From: Benincasa hispida | Lineage: Eukaryota; Streptophyta; Magnoliopsida; Cucurbitales; Cucurbitaceae | Direction: 5' to 3' | DNA: 64,000 nucleotides | Assembly: GCF_009727055.1 (NCBI RefSeq) | Contig: NC_052355.1 | Span: forward strand, 8,396,034-8,460,033 | Shown here: in pieces, positions 9,410 to 18,617 of the stretch | Layout of the letters: every line of letters starts with the position of its first letter | How positions within the stretch are numbered: the first letter of the stretch is position 1 | Position numbers and translations under genes: made by a program | Notes under the pieces: model-generated | What the model was told of the DNA's origin: nothing | The model's database searches: none | The model's input: only the letters and a program-made list of their open reading frames with translations

Positions 9410-9744
9410 TAAAAACTGAATACACAAGAATTTACATGGTAAACTCCTAACTCGGAGAAAGACCATGGACCAGAAAAATCAACTATATGAAAGATTGCTA
9501 CAATCACAAAAAACAATTCTCTCTCTTGGCCCCAATTACAATAGCATTCTCTCAAAGCTTTGGACTACTCATACCTCTTTTTCCACTCTCAAACTAGAGA
9601 ATACAAAAGAAATTTAATTAGAGTTAATACACTAAACTTAAAATGTTGGGTATAGGCTCTTTTTATAGTATTAGGAGTTCTTCACTTTCTTCAATTTTTA
9701 ATGCGGAAGAAATTGCACTTTTAAAATTTTGTAAAAACTCAACA
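9410..9744 (-). mobile_element. LTR-T (Tnt1-like copia) fragment
   Basis: On the minus strand it starts TGTTGAGTTTTTAC at 9744 and contains TATAAAAAGAGCC, a TATA box in the expected place. Homologous pieces lie at about 51,190-51,502 and 52,920-53,293, flanking a copia gag on the same strand. The outer flank at 9745 (gttatgtaaagaagctcg) is shared with 53,294, so this LTR and its flank were copied together. Confidence 0.72.
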
Positions 9745-9942
9745 GTTATGTAAAGAAGCTCGTCTTCCATATATGTGTTATAACTACACAATACTTATTT
9801 TGTGTAGTTGAGCAAATGTTCTTCATTTTTTTCCAAGGTAGGAATATCCTGAGATTATTTAATGTTGTATTTGCTTTTCTATGACCTTGAGTCTTTAGTT
9901 TGTGACAGCAGTTAAAAGAAAGCTTTTTTCTATTTGTTGATT
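9745..9942. repeat. Shared flank between LTR-T and TVR
   Basis: 200 bp with no ORF recurs at 53,294-53,495. It contains the inverted repeat ctacacaatactt/attttgtgtag. Part of a composite that was duplicated as a block. Confidence 0.7.
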
Positions 9943-10620
9943 TTATGTTCTCCATTTGAAAATTGGAAATATTGGGTCATCTAAAATTTTAATGGTTTGT
10001 AATGTTGTTCTTTTGTTAGTTGGTAAACTTTCTCTAATTCGTTTTTTTATGAGTGCATGGTTGATTGAATGTATTTAATGTTTTGGAGTGCTAGAGGGAG
10101 GGGGAGAATTTCATCTTTTTATGGTATTTTACTCTCTCAATCCATTTTCATTTATTTTCATCTTATATCATTGTATTTCCAACCCTTCTAATAATGGCAA
10201 TCCAATTTTTTCATGTCTGAATCAAAAAATATAAACTTAAGACATTATGTTTCAAATTTTATTTTTGCCCAGAATTGTTTGGGTGGTGTTTGGTTATCAT
10301 GCTAGTCTTATACACTAAAGGTCCCCAATTCGAACCTGGGATCAAACATTTCTTTTTTTACTTCTCAGTATATATTTTTGGAAGGTTCAATATAATTTTC
10401 TTTAAGAAAATTAAAAGTCTAACTTTAAGAAAATTAGTAGTTGTCTGTACATGTGATAGTCGATTCACTTTTCCAGTTTTAGGACCAATCAAGAACCAAA
10501 TGAAACCAATTGATTTAATAAAGAAGTGATCCAAACCGATATCCGTTAAAAGAGAGGTTTGAAAATTTTCTTTTCATGGTTAGGATGGATAGCGATTAGT
10601 CCACTAAGATTGTATCCAAA
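9943..10620 (+). repeat. TVR repeat, copy 2
   Basis: Starts ttttatgttctccatttg and follows the same landmark order as copy 1, including the purine tract agagggagggggagaa (about 10,093-10,108) and the tRNA-Val-like block. It is continuous with the exon-like ORF at 10,628. Confidence 0.85.
10277..10348 (+). pseudogene. tRNA-Val-like sequence, TVR copy 2
   Basis: Acceptor gtttggg pairs with atcaaac. Two bases are missing in the D-arm (gtgtttggtt against gtgtagttggtt), and the anticodon loop has changed (gtcttatacac). The T-loop ttcgaac is kept. A decayed 72-base relative of plant tRNA-Val(CAC). Confidence 0.78.
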
Positions 10621-10627
10621 ATTTGTT

Positions 10628-10819
10628 ATGGTTCAGACATTTATTGAAAAAATTCGCCTTCTTTTGATTGGTGCAACTGTTACTTCAAGATTTTTAGAGA
10701 ATATGACTTCATTCAATCATTGCTTGTTTTATGATGATGGTAAATATCCAGAGGCCTTTTCACGCTGGCTAGAAAATGCAAGTAAAATGGGTATTCAGCC
10801 CGCCTTGAATGCTTTTTAG
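10628..10819 (+). pseudogene. Captured exon-like ORF of unknown origin
   Basis: 63 codons from ATG 10,628 (VQTFIEKIRLLLIGATV) through NMTSFNHCLFYDDGKYPEAF to a TAG at 10,817-10,819. Codon use and amino-acid balance look like real protein, unlike most short ORFs here. A decayed copy with indels lies at 24,425-24,580, and the first few bases recur at the ends of other TVR copies (27,770; 36,820). I do not recognise the protein. A host exon picked up by the repeat is the simplest reading. An old ORF of the element itself is the alternative. Confidence 0.45.
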
Positions 10820-10822
10820 AAG

Positions 10823-11114
10823 TGAAAGTTGTTCCCACAAACCAACACGAGTCCTTTCAAGATGCTCACTCACATGCATCCTAGGAAAACTCCCAGGAGG
10901 TCACCCAACATAGGATTGCTCCAAGCTAATCACGCTTAATTTTGGAGTTTTTAAGATTGAGCTACCGAAATGGAAGGTGCACCTTGTTGGTATAGGTAGT
11001 AACTTTCAATTCTTTTAAGCCTTTCTTAATCATACTTTCATGTCCTCAAGATCACTCTCATTCAAATGTGATATCAGTTCATTCATGTACCCCTCCTAAA
11101 CTCGGGTCGTTACA
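10823..11114 (-). mobile_element. Cassandra-like LTR carrying 5S rRNA sequence
   Basis: Read on the minus strand it starts TGTAACGACCCGAG (11,114) and ends about 292 bp later in a CA (10,823). It contains a degenerate 5S rRNA segment. Known: Cassandra is a small non-autonomous LTR element (TRIM) of plants whose LTR holds 5S rRNA sequence with Pol III promoter boxes. The neighbour at 11,115-11,183 fits the short Cassandra interior. The second LTR is missing. Confidence 0.8.
10886..10984 (-). pseudogene. 5S rRNA-derived segment
   Basis: The minus strand reads aattaagcgtgattagcttg and then ttgggtgacctcctgggag. These match the 5S box A region (gttaagcgtgcttgg) and box C region (tgggtgacctcctgggaag) with few changes; the space between is altered. 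It lies inside an LTR, so it is the Cassandra-type 5S domain and not a 5S gene. Confidence 0.82.
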
Positions 11115-11183
11115 TGCCCACCAGCTTGCGCTTGGTTCGTCCTCAAACCACATCTTACTAGGAGAGGTTCCACTCTGATATCA
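11115..11183 (-). mobile_element. Cassandra-like internal domain with PBS and PPT
   Basis: Minus strand: a primer site TGATATCAGAGT at 11,172-11,183 (initiator tRNA-Met sites read TGGTATCAGAGC), then about 45 bp including gacgaaccaagcgc, then the purine tract ggtgggca touching the LTR start. The 69 bp length is far too short to code. It breaks into LTR-G sequence at 11,184, where the 5' LTR should be. Confidence 0.75.
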
Positions 11184-11645
11184 TCTCATACTAGCATTCA
11201 AGTATCTATGTACCTAAATAAATAATTCGGATCTTGTAACAAAACATACTTTAATAATGTTATATTATCAATCTTTCATACTGTCATTCTGCCATAACCT
11301 TCATTTAACAAGCTAGCATACATCTAATGCCTGGTCCGTGGGCAGTTCCAGTAGTAAGATTACTTACCTCAAATTAAGCCTAAGTGGCAAGCAATTTAAT
11401 CTTTCTCCTCGCTTAGATGAATCTTGAATCAAGTTCAAAGTATAGCTTGTTACAAAACTGCCTTCAATCTCTCAAACAAATGCCTCAATCAAAATGTTGC
11501 TTGGTCCAAAATTAGTTTCAAACTTAAGTTCGTTTGCGAACCTAACTTAATCCTTCGCAATGCCTGACGATATACTTCTACCTTAAAATTCCACCAGTGC
11601 TCGAATCTATGGCCCAAACACAATGGGTATTATAAATGGAAGCCA
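11184..11645 (+). mobile_element. LTR-G fragment
   Basis: Matches 13,757-13,950 of the solo LTR-G (ctagcattcaagtatctatg; gggcagttccagtagtaaga) and 21,230-21,470 of the second LTR-G (tatggcccaaacacaatg). Neither LTR end is present. No ORF. Confidence 0.7.
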
Positions 11646-12640
11646 AAACTTGATGGATATTCACTTTTGATTCAAACATCCAAAGTGCTTCTGTTGTTTA
11701 ACTATTTCATGCTCATGCTTGCATTCTTCTTCTTCTTCCTTTTTTAGTTCTTTTTAGGAGTTCTAATCTTCGTTTTATTCTATATAAAGTCTACATTTGG
11801 GACAAGTTTTCCTAGAAATGTACTTGCATGAATAATGAAATGCTTAAATATTTAAAGTACTTGCATCAAAATAATTCTCGTCTTTTGTTAATACTTGATC
11901 AATATTCAATATAAATTTGTTGTTGCATTTAGCTATTGGCCTCACTTTTGTGTTAAATTTTTACAGATTCTTATACGTGTTCATCCTTTAAATAACATGG
12001 AGAGAAGTAATCATGGTTTAATACAGAAAGTGCATATAAACAAGAAGAGATTAATGAAGTTAAAACAGAATGGACAAATTTTGTTTGACGATTTGTTAAG
12101 ACTTAACTTATGCTTTTTTTCTTAATAGAATGTAAATAGTAATTTATAAATATATAAAATGTTAATTTGGATACTGTTTGTAATTTGTGGAGAGACAAGT
12201 GGTTGTTCATTCATATATTATAGAAGTGCTTTATGTATGGTAGCTTTTAGAGGAGTGAGTAGTCTCATATGTTTCTAATTGTAGTTTTATGGAAGTGGCT
12301 TGTCATTGCATTATTTTAGGTAACTTTATATTAGTTTATGCTAGTGTATTAGATTGTTGTTCATTGCTATATCTTAGGCTATGCTTGTGCATTTATAAGT
12401 GGATAATAAATATTGTTGGTTTATCATGTTGCTACTCATGACTACAAATAATTATTTGTTTATACATTTTTAATCAAATGCGATGATGATTTTTTTTTTT
12501 TTAATAAAGTGGGACATTTAATAATTAATTTTTTATTTTCTGACTGACATTAAAAATGAATATGATATTTTTAAACAGTACTCATTAAAAACCATAAGTT
12601 TTTTATAAAGTGAATGGATCACCTTTCATATCGGACAATT
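11646..12640. repeat. Non-coding composite repeat upstream of the CACTA end
   Basis: No gene. The first 250 bp recurs at 24,170-24,390 and most of the rest at 53,870-54,640, there again running straight into the CACTA-like terminus. It includes a small open stretch (11,895-12,125) that is not conserved. It behaves as part of one mobile or duplicated block together with TVR. Confidence 0.65.
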
Positions 12641-12664
12641 AATTACAAGAAGCAAATTAGCCCA
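12641..12664 (+). mobile_element. CACTA-type transposon terminus, outer end
   Basis: Reads aattacaagaagcaaattag and then gccca. CACTA elements begin CACTACAAGAA followed by subterminal ATGTCGGT repeats. The first bases have drifted. The rest of the terminus continues at 15,404 after a solo LTR. An uninterrupted copy lies at 54,641. Confidence 0.65.
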
Positions 12665-13042
12665 TATAACGACCCGATCCTCTAAAACTTAAGTTAGGCC
12701 GTTACTAAATACATGCATGCATGGAACTTAAAATGACACTTTGTTATGGTGAAATAAATGTTAATTAAACAAGGTAAGTTGAAAAGACTTTCATTAAATT
12801 CAAACATTAAAAACAACAGTAGGGTACCCATAAATCATAAATGATAATAAATAAGTCTGAAAACGATTCTTAATGGTATGTTTTAAACATCAAAACTGAA
12901 AATTAAAAAAAACATGAAAAGAAATCTAAATCTCATGAGCGGAAGCATAAAACTAGTCCCAATAGCTCGATCAAGAATTTTGTTTGTCCGTCGCCGGTGC
13001 ATCTTTACCTTTACCTGAAACAACAACATGAGAAAGAATGAG

Positions 13043-13051
13043 TATAAAATA
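13043..13051 (+). promoter_or_regulatory. TATA-like box of LTR-G
   Basis: TATAAAATA sits within the palindromic gagtataaaatactcagtaa. The reverse copy of LTR-G has the same block at about 62,268. The plus-strand TATA agrees with the gene order of the linked copia unit at 20,109. Confidence 0.5.
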
Positions 13052-13209
13052 CTCAGTAAGTAACCCCACTACTAGGGTCAGGTTAGGCATCTATGTCCTC
13101 TAGATGGCTACCTCTGGTGGAACATATAAACTGTCCTAGTCCTCATGGGACACATACATGCATGAAAAACTGAGTTCTATCCTACTGTAGCTAAATATGG
13201 CCACTAACT

Positions 13210-13589
13210 CTGGTGAATCCCGAAGGAAACACAATAACTGGTGAATCCTGAAGGAAATACAATAACTGGTGAATCCCGAAAGAAACACAAACTGGTTAAT
13301 CCCGAAGGAGACACAATATCTGGTGAATCCCGAAGGAAACACAAACTTGTTAATCCCGAAGGAGACACAATATCTGGTAAATTCCGAAGGAAACACAATA
13401 TCTGGCGAATCCCAAAGGAAACACAAACTGGTGAATCCCGAAGGAGACATAATAACTAGTGAATCTCGAAGGATACACAAACTGGTAAATCCCGAAGGAA
13501 ACACAATATTTGGTGAATCCCGAAGGAGACACAAACTTGTGAATCCCGAAGGAAACACAATATCTGGTGAATCCCGAAGGAAACACAAA
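13210..13589 (+). repeat. Minisatellite of 14 units, alternating 28 and 26 bp
   Basis: Units begin ctggtgaatcccgaagg. Lengths in order: 28, 28, 26, 28, 26, 28, 28, 26, 28, 26, 28, 26, 28, 26. The usual higher-order unit is a 54 bp dimer. Because 54 is divisible by three, long repetitive ORFs appear on both strands; these are by-products. Each unit holds an imperfect inverted repeat: GTG, AA, TCC, a four-base loop CGAA, GGA, AA, CAC. On the minus strand the loop is UUCG closed by C-G. Confidence 0.95.
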
Positions 13590-15403
13590 CCTAGTTGGCA
13601 TTCTAACTAATCAGTAGAATCACAATCATAGGCTCGACATCATAATTATCACAATATGGTTCTATGACATACATATATGCCTCAACATCATGGCTCTACA
13701 ACGTACACTCATGCCTCAATATCCACAAATCACATACAACCTCATGAAATCAAATATCATCTCATGCTAGCATTCAAGTATCTATGTGCACAAATACATC
13801 TTTCAGATCCTCAAGCAAGAACATACATCGGTTATACTAAACTATCAGTTCATTATACTGTCATTCTACCATAACATTCATCCATCATGCTATCATACAT
13901 CTAGTGCCTGGCTCGTGGGCAGTTCCAGTAGTAAGATTACTTACCTTGAAGTCAAATTAAGATATTAATCCAAGCTAATGATCTCTAACCAAATAAGTCT
14001 TGAATTGAGTCCCCCAAACAAAACTTGATCAATAGGCACTCGCAGGATTTCGACTCCAAAATCTCCTCGTAGCAGATTTTAAAACTCAATGGATAACAAT
14101 TTAGAACCTTCAAAATACTTAAAATTAAACCATTCTTTTAGTCCAATAATCAATAGGTGGCCGACAACCAACAACAATGATCACAATTCTTACCAAACTA
14201 CTTGCCAAATGAAGTCGAATCCACTGGACAGCACGTTGCGCACTCTGAAGTACTCCAATCTTGCATCTAAATTCCAAATATAATCGGCATCAACCAAAAT
14301 AAAACCAAAATTTAATGAGCAACCAAGAACCTTCTAAACTCAACTGCTCTTACCTAGAACTTACCGATCTTTACCAATTTTCTGCAAAATGAAAAATAGT
14401 CTCTAGCTTGATCTTCCAAATCTTGAATCTAAGTTTCACAGCAAAGAGAGGTTACTAATTTAACCCAAATCAAATGGGTGAATTTCACCTCCCAAATTAT
14501 AAGGAAAAAATAAGTCTTACCCAAGGTTTTTCTCAAGATTTCGACAAAGATCGGGAAGTGGCGGCTGATGGCACGTTAGCTCATGGCTACCATAGATAGA
14601 CAGCGGGTGTTGTTGTCGGACGACATAAATTGTTTAGGTTAGCGGTTGGTAGTGAGGGTCTTGCATGAGGAGGGTTTGCGAGAGTGAGAGAGAAGGAGAA
14701 TTTCTAGTTTTATAGATTTTAATCAGTAGCTATTACAAACAAATCAGAGCTTGAAACAATTATCCAACTGTTCAAAATGAAGTTCTATATGTCTCGAACA
14801 GATTGACCAAATTTGAGCACGATCCAATGGTTCAAACTCTGGCAATCGATAATTTTGTGGAAGCTATTGCTGAAAAATCAAATTGCTTTCTCCCAATTTT
14901 TTGCCTCTTTTCACTCTCATTTAATTTAAAAAAAAAATCTCAATTCTTTTCTCTTTTTTCAAATTTTTAAAAAATAAATAAAATATTTTATCACAATATC
15001 TGCAAAATCTCAAAAGATTTTATTAAATTTATAAATCAATTAACTTTTCAGATTATCTTAATTTAGGCTTCAAAAACCAAAATTAAAGGGCATAAGATCC
15101 ATAAATTTGATACAAATTAAATCCTTCAAAATATTTAAATCAATTAAAAACCACATGAAATTAATTATCTCTTTTATTTTATTTTTTTAAGTTGGCCCTA
15201 AAATCCAAAATCAAAGGGAAGTAAAATTCAATATTTTCAAGATAATCAGTTTGAATATCTAATCAATTAAATTCAATTTAACCAATAAAAGTTTTTCAAT
15301 TATTTCAATTTAATCCCAATTTTCCAAATGAAAGGGAAATTTAAACTCAATAATTTTAGATAATTAACTTCAATTTTCTTTAAATTGGGGATGTTACAAC
15401 CCA

Positions 15404-16180
15404 TATCTTTAATGTCGGATAAAGTCGTTTAATGATGGTCAGACGATCGACATTGAAGAGGGTGTTATTAAAGGTGTTCGATGTTGGTCATCTATAATGT
15501 CAGTTGAAAACTCATGTTAAAGTCATCAATAATTTCGGTCGAAAGTCGACATTAAATGACAATGACATTGAATACCTCTATTAACACCATCTCCGATGTC
15601 AGTCACCTGATTGAGATTGTACACCTATAATGTCGATTTTTTACGGATAATATAGCCTAGTTTTGCACTTGTTTAATTCCATGTAACATTTTTTGGATGT
15701 TGTTCCACCTTTCTATTTATTCTTTAATCTATAAGTAATTATTGTTTGGTTGATGTCAGTTACACCAACAACAAAGGATTTTGCATGTATCAACTAAAAA
15801 TTAGAAGATGGGTTGGGCAATACTCCATAGTCCTTTTTATTATATCATTACACAATGAAGGATATTTCGTTTGTTGCATCTTACACAATTTTATATGTAA
15901 TGAAATAACAATTGCACTATGAAAGATGTAGTTTCAGAAAATGACAATGAAAACTACATTGGCCCATTGATAACTTCTTATGCATGGAACAATTGGAGGC
16001 AACTTACTACATATGACATGTTCAACACTTGACCAAGGGATTTACAGGATTATTATGGGGCTACAAATTTTTCTTAGTTACTTACTTGAGCATATCCTAT
16101 TGAGTTTTGGGGATGAGAGGAGTGATTTATTATATGAATACTTGAAATTTATGTGGCGACATAAAGATTGATCAAGTTCG
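15404..16180 (+). mobile_element. CACTA-type subterminal region and degraded interior
   Basis: Continues the terminus at 12,641. Motifs of ATGTCGG/CGACATT type recur in both orientations at about 15,413, 15,450, 15,500, 15,530-15,555, 15,597 and 15,635, the pattern of CACTA subterminal repeats where the transposase binds. Beyond 15,660 only AT-rich sequence and a 63-codon ORF (15,980-16,171) with no recognisable domain are seen. No transposase is present. The other end was not found. Confidence 0.65.
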
Positions 16181-16189
16181 AGTAAATAG

Positions 16190-17900
16190 TCAAAACGGTC
16201 TATAGTATATGAATAAGGTTGGGTTCCTTATTCTTGTAACACCATCGGATGCAGCCAACTCTGTAGTTGTTACAATTTTTTGTAAAGTGCTACAAACGAA
16301 GTGATCATGATTCGATTTTTTAGTGACATGAGGAGTAGGGGCATCCTATGCAATGAGCTTACAAAAGATCAGACCAAGAAATAAGTCCCTCTTACTTTAT
16401 AACGTTGTTAACTACTTACAAATCGATGACCTAGGTAACTCAACCTTAATCTTAAGCTAACTATGAACTATTTATTCGAGATTATCATTAGATTTGCATA
16501 GATGACGGTTAACTCAGTAACATCAGTTCAATAAACCTCCCATTTCAGGGATAAGACCGTGTAGATAGCAGGGGACATAGGGTACAAGATGAAATTCACA
16601 CCTACCCAATTTAGGGATAGTAGAAAGGTTGTTCTCTTAAATACTGAATCCAGGTCTTGAACAAGAGGCCTCACCCTCTCATTGGCTCGAGAGGGAATTA
16701 ATTTAGTTATTGGATCACAAAACCAATTATTCATTAGAGGATCAGTAGGACTTAAGGATCAAGATGTAATTTCGGGGGTAAACAACATTTGACCCAGCTG
16801 ATATTACGAACAACCTGTGAATGATCGACTTACTGATTATGGTTAAATCAATTGGACATAAATATATCTATAGTCAGGATGGTGCAACTATTGAGCTATA
16901 GTGTTGTAACTCGGTAGTTAAAGAATATTGATTAATTCGGTTTAAAGAGTTTAGTCAATTAATCTTAAATCGTTAGAGCTCATGATCTGTAGGTCCACAA
17001 GGTCCCTCTACTAGCTCGTAAATCTTGACACCTTAGATTAACGAATTGAGTGGTTTTGAAATGTTTAAAATAAAAATTAAGGTTTTAATATGAAATGTTC
17101 AAATTTCCATTTCGGGTTTGAATTTGAAAAGTCCAAATTCAATTTAGGGTTTGGATAATTATATTTGATATAATTAACGTTTAATTTTGTTGAAATTAAA
17201 CATAATCGGAGAGTTTAAAATATTTAATTGTTGATTTAAATATTTATTACATGAATAGGATTCATGTATGATATATGTATTTAATTAATTTAATATTTGA
17301 TATTAAATTATTATTTAATTAATTAAAATCAAATTCATTTTCAATTTTTAAATTCAATTTTAGAAATTGAATTTTTTATTTGATTAATTTGAGTTAATGG
17401 AAATTTTCGAATTTTAAATTACAAAATCCAAATAGTTAGTGGATTTTTCCAATTGAAGTGGATTCTCCCTAAACTTAACAACTAGCCCACTTCCATGTTG
17501 CTTCTTTATGTGTCAAGAGACTGATTGAGTTAGTGGTTGCATATAATTTTTACTTAAAATCTTCAATTTTATGAGATTGAAAGAGAAGAATGATGAATTT
17601 GTGAAATTCTATAGAAAGTCTCCTCTATCTCTCAAACATTCTTCTTTCTCTCATCTAGTTGATTTTAATTCTGAGATTTCACCTCCCAATCCAAGTTATA
17701 TAATAGTAGAGAAGAGTCTCTTGGTGGTCTACTGTTGATTTGAAAGCCCAATTCAAGGAGAGCAATTTAGATTTGATGGATTTCTTCAAAGGTATAAGTT
17801 CTTGAAACCCTTTTCTCTGAAATTTTTTTTCTTGCATGCTTTGAAACTCAAATTAAATGTAATTAGAGTGCTTATTCATTCTGATTGCTTCCACTGTATG
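16190..17900 (+). mobile_element. LTR-B, copia-type LTR, 5' truncated
   Basis: Non-coding. Matches the reverse complement of 62,760-64,000 over long stretches (for example gggtttggataattatattt and ttgagttagtggttgcatat), and its 3' end matches 57,200-57,560 reversed. The block gagtttagtcaattaatc is shared in pattern with LTR-A, so the two LTR families are distantly related. The left edge is not defined; the usual TGTTGGG-type start is missing. Confidence 0.65.
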
Positions 17901-18107
17901 CTTGTACATTCCACCAAAACAAGTATTTATGGACAGCTGTTGAAGATGCAACTTTAGTGTCAACGATAAACAAGCTACCCTTAAATAGTCATGGGAGTTT
18001 TGAAAAGGGATTCAAGAACGAGAACTTGAGTCAAATCGAAAGAATGATGGCAGAAAAGATACTGAGATGTATACTGAGGACTTGACCCCATATTGACTCT
18101 TTTCTAC
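17885..18107 (+). pseudogene. Myb/SANT-like DNA-binding domain fragment
   Basis: Seen: NKYLWTAVEDATLV, then QIERMMAEKIL and, past a TGA at 18,083-18,085, PHIDSF in the same frame. Known: this spacing (W-x3-ED, G-x-F, QIERMMAEK, PHIDS) is that of the plant Myb/SANT-like domain found in PIF/Harbinger-associated proteins and related L10-interacting MYB proteins. The domain binds DNA. The frame is cut exactly where the Athila-type LTR begins (18,108), so that element inserted into it or it was captured at the junction. About 60 residues remain of a domain usually near 95. Confidence 0.7.
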
Positions 18108-18135
18108 TGATAACGAGCAGAAATGCACGTTATTA
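18108..18135 (+). other. Terminal hairpin at LTR start (copy 2)
   Basis: TGATAACG (18,108-18,115) pairs with CGTTATTA (18,128-18,135) around a 12-base loop agcagaaatgca, with one G-T wobble. The same fold occurs at 3230 and 46,250. Confidence 0.8.
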
Positions 18136-18609
18136 CAGTGCAAAAATATAAAACAATGAAAGGTTGTGATGATAAAATAATATGAAATTTTGTGCAAAAG
18201 CATTAAGTTTATAACATTGCGATCACATGCGTCTATCGCATTAAAACAACTAACTTATGTATTTTGTGCAGAAAGTGCGTTGGCGCAAGGCAAAATTGCG
18301 ATCCAAGGACTTTATAGTCTGAGCGCATCAAGAGATCGCGACCACAAGACTATGCGATCATATGCGTTTGTGAAGATTTGCTCAGTAAGGTGGCCACATA
18401 GAACCGGTGTATCAAGATAAAGCTTAATAAATCGCAATGGGACAAGAAGCTGATGACGATCGATTTCGAATTAAGTTGACAAGCCGTTAACGACACTAAA
18501 GCAAGTACACTAAACTTTTTGGTGACAATTATTCAGCGCACCAGTCAGAGAATTAATGACATCCCATAAGTTCAATCATTTGAGAGAAAATTTCTTCACC
18601 TTGAAGCTC

Positions 18610-18617
18610 TATAAATA
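18610..18617 (+). promoter_or_regulatory. TATA-like box of the Athila-type 5' LTR
   Basis: TATAAATA, 502 bp from the LTR start, at a position similar to the related LTRs. Confidence 0.55.

Larger units (their letters stand above)
12665..15398 (+). mobile_element. Solo LTR-G, 2734 bp
   Basis: Termini are tataac...gttaca, matching the LTR-G copy at 20,109-21,550. The flanks gccca (12,660-12,664) and accca (15,399-15,403) fit a 5 bp target duplication with one change; shifted by one base, a perfect cccat/cccat duplication is also possible. The empty site is visible at 54,655-54,680, where the CACTA sequence runs through unbroken. A TATAAAATA motif (13,043) sets the orientation as plus. There is no internal gag or pol. 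The LTR contains a 14-unit minisatellite. Formed by recombination between two LTRs, as is usual for solo LTRs. Confidence 0.85.

Noticed and set aside
10886..10984. Genuine 5S rRNA gene
   Set aside because: Only boxes A and C are close to 5S; the rest diverges and the segment is flanked by LTR, primer site and purine tract as in Cassandra.
12120..12500. Possible host intergenic DNA
   Set aside because: It recurs at 54,100-54,480 in the same order beside the same elements, so it belongs to the duplicated composite.
13210..13589. CRISPR-like regular short repeats
   Set aside because: Units are contiguous with no unique spacers, in a eukaryotic LTR; a minisatellite.
13136..13610. Long ORFs on both strands with an 18-residue repeat, resembling a repetitive secreted or structural protein
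   Set aside because: They come from the 54 bp periodicity of the minisatellite, are open on several frames at once, and lie inside a non-coding LTR.
15980..16171. ORF of 63 codons as a CACTA transposase piece
   Set aside because: No recognisable transposase motif; position alone is not enough.
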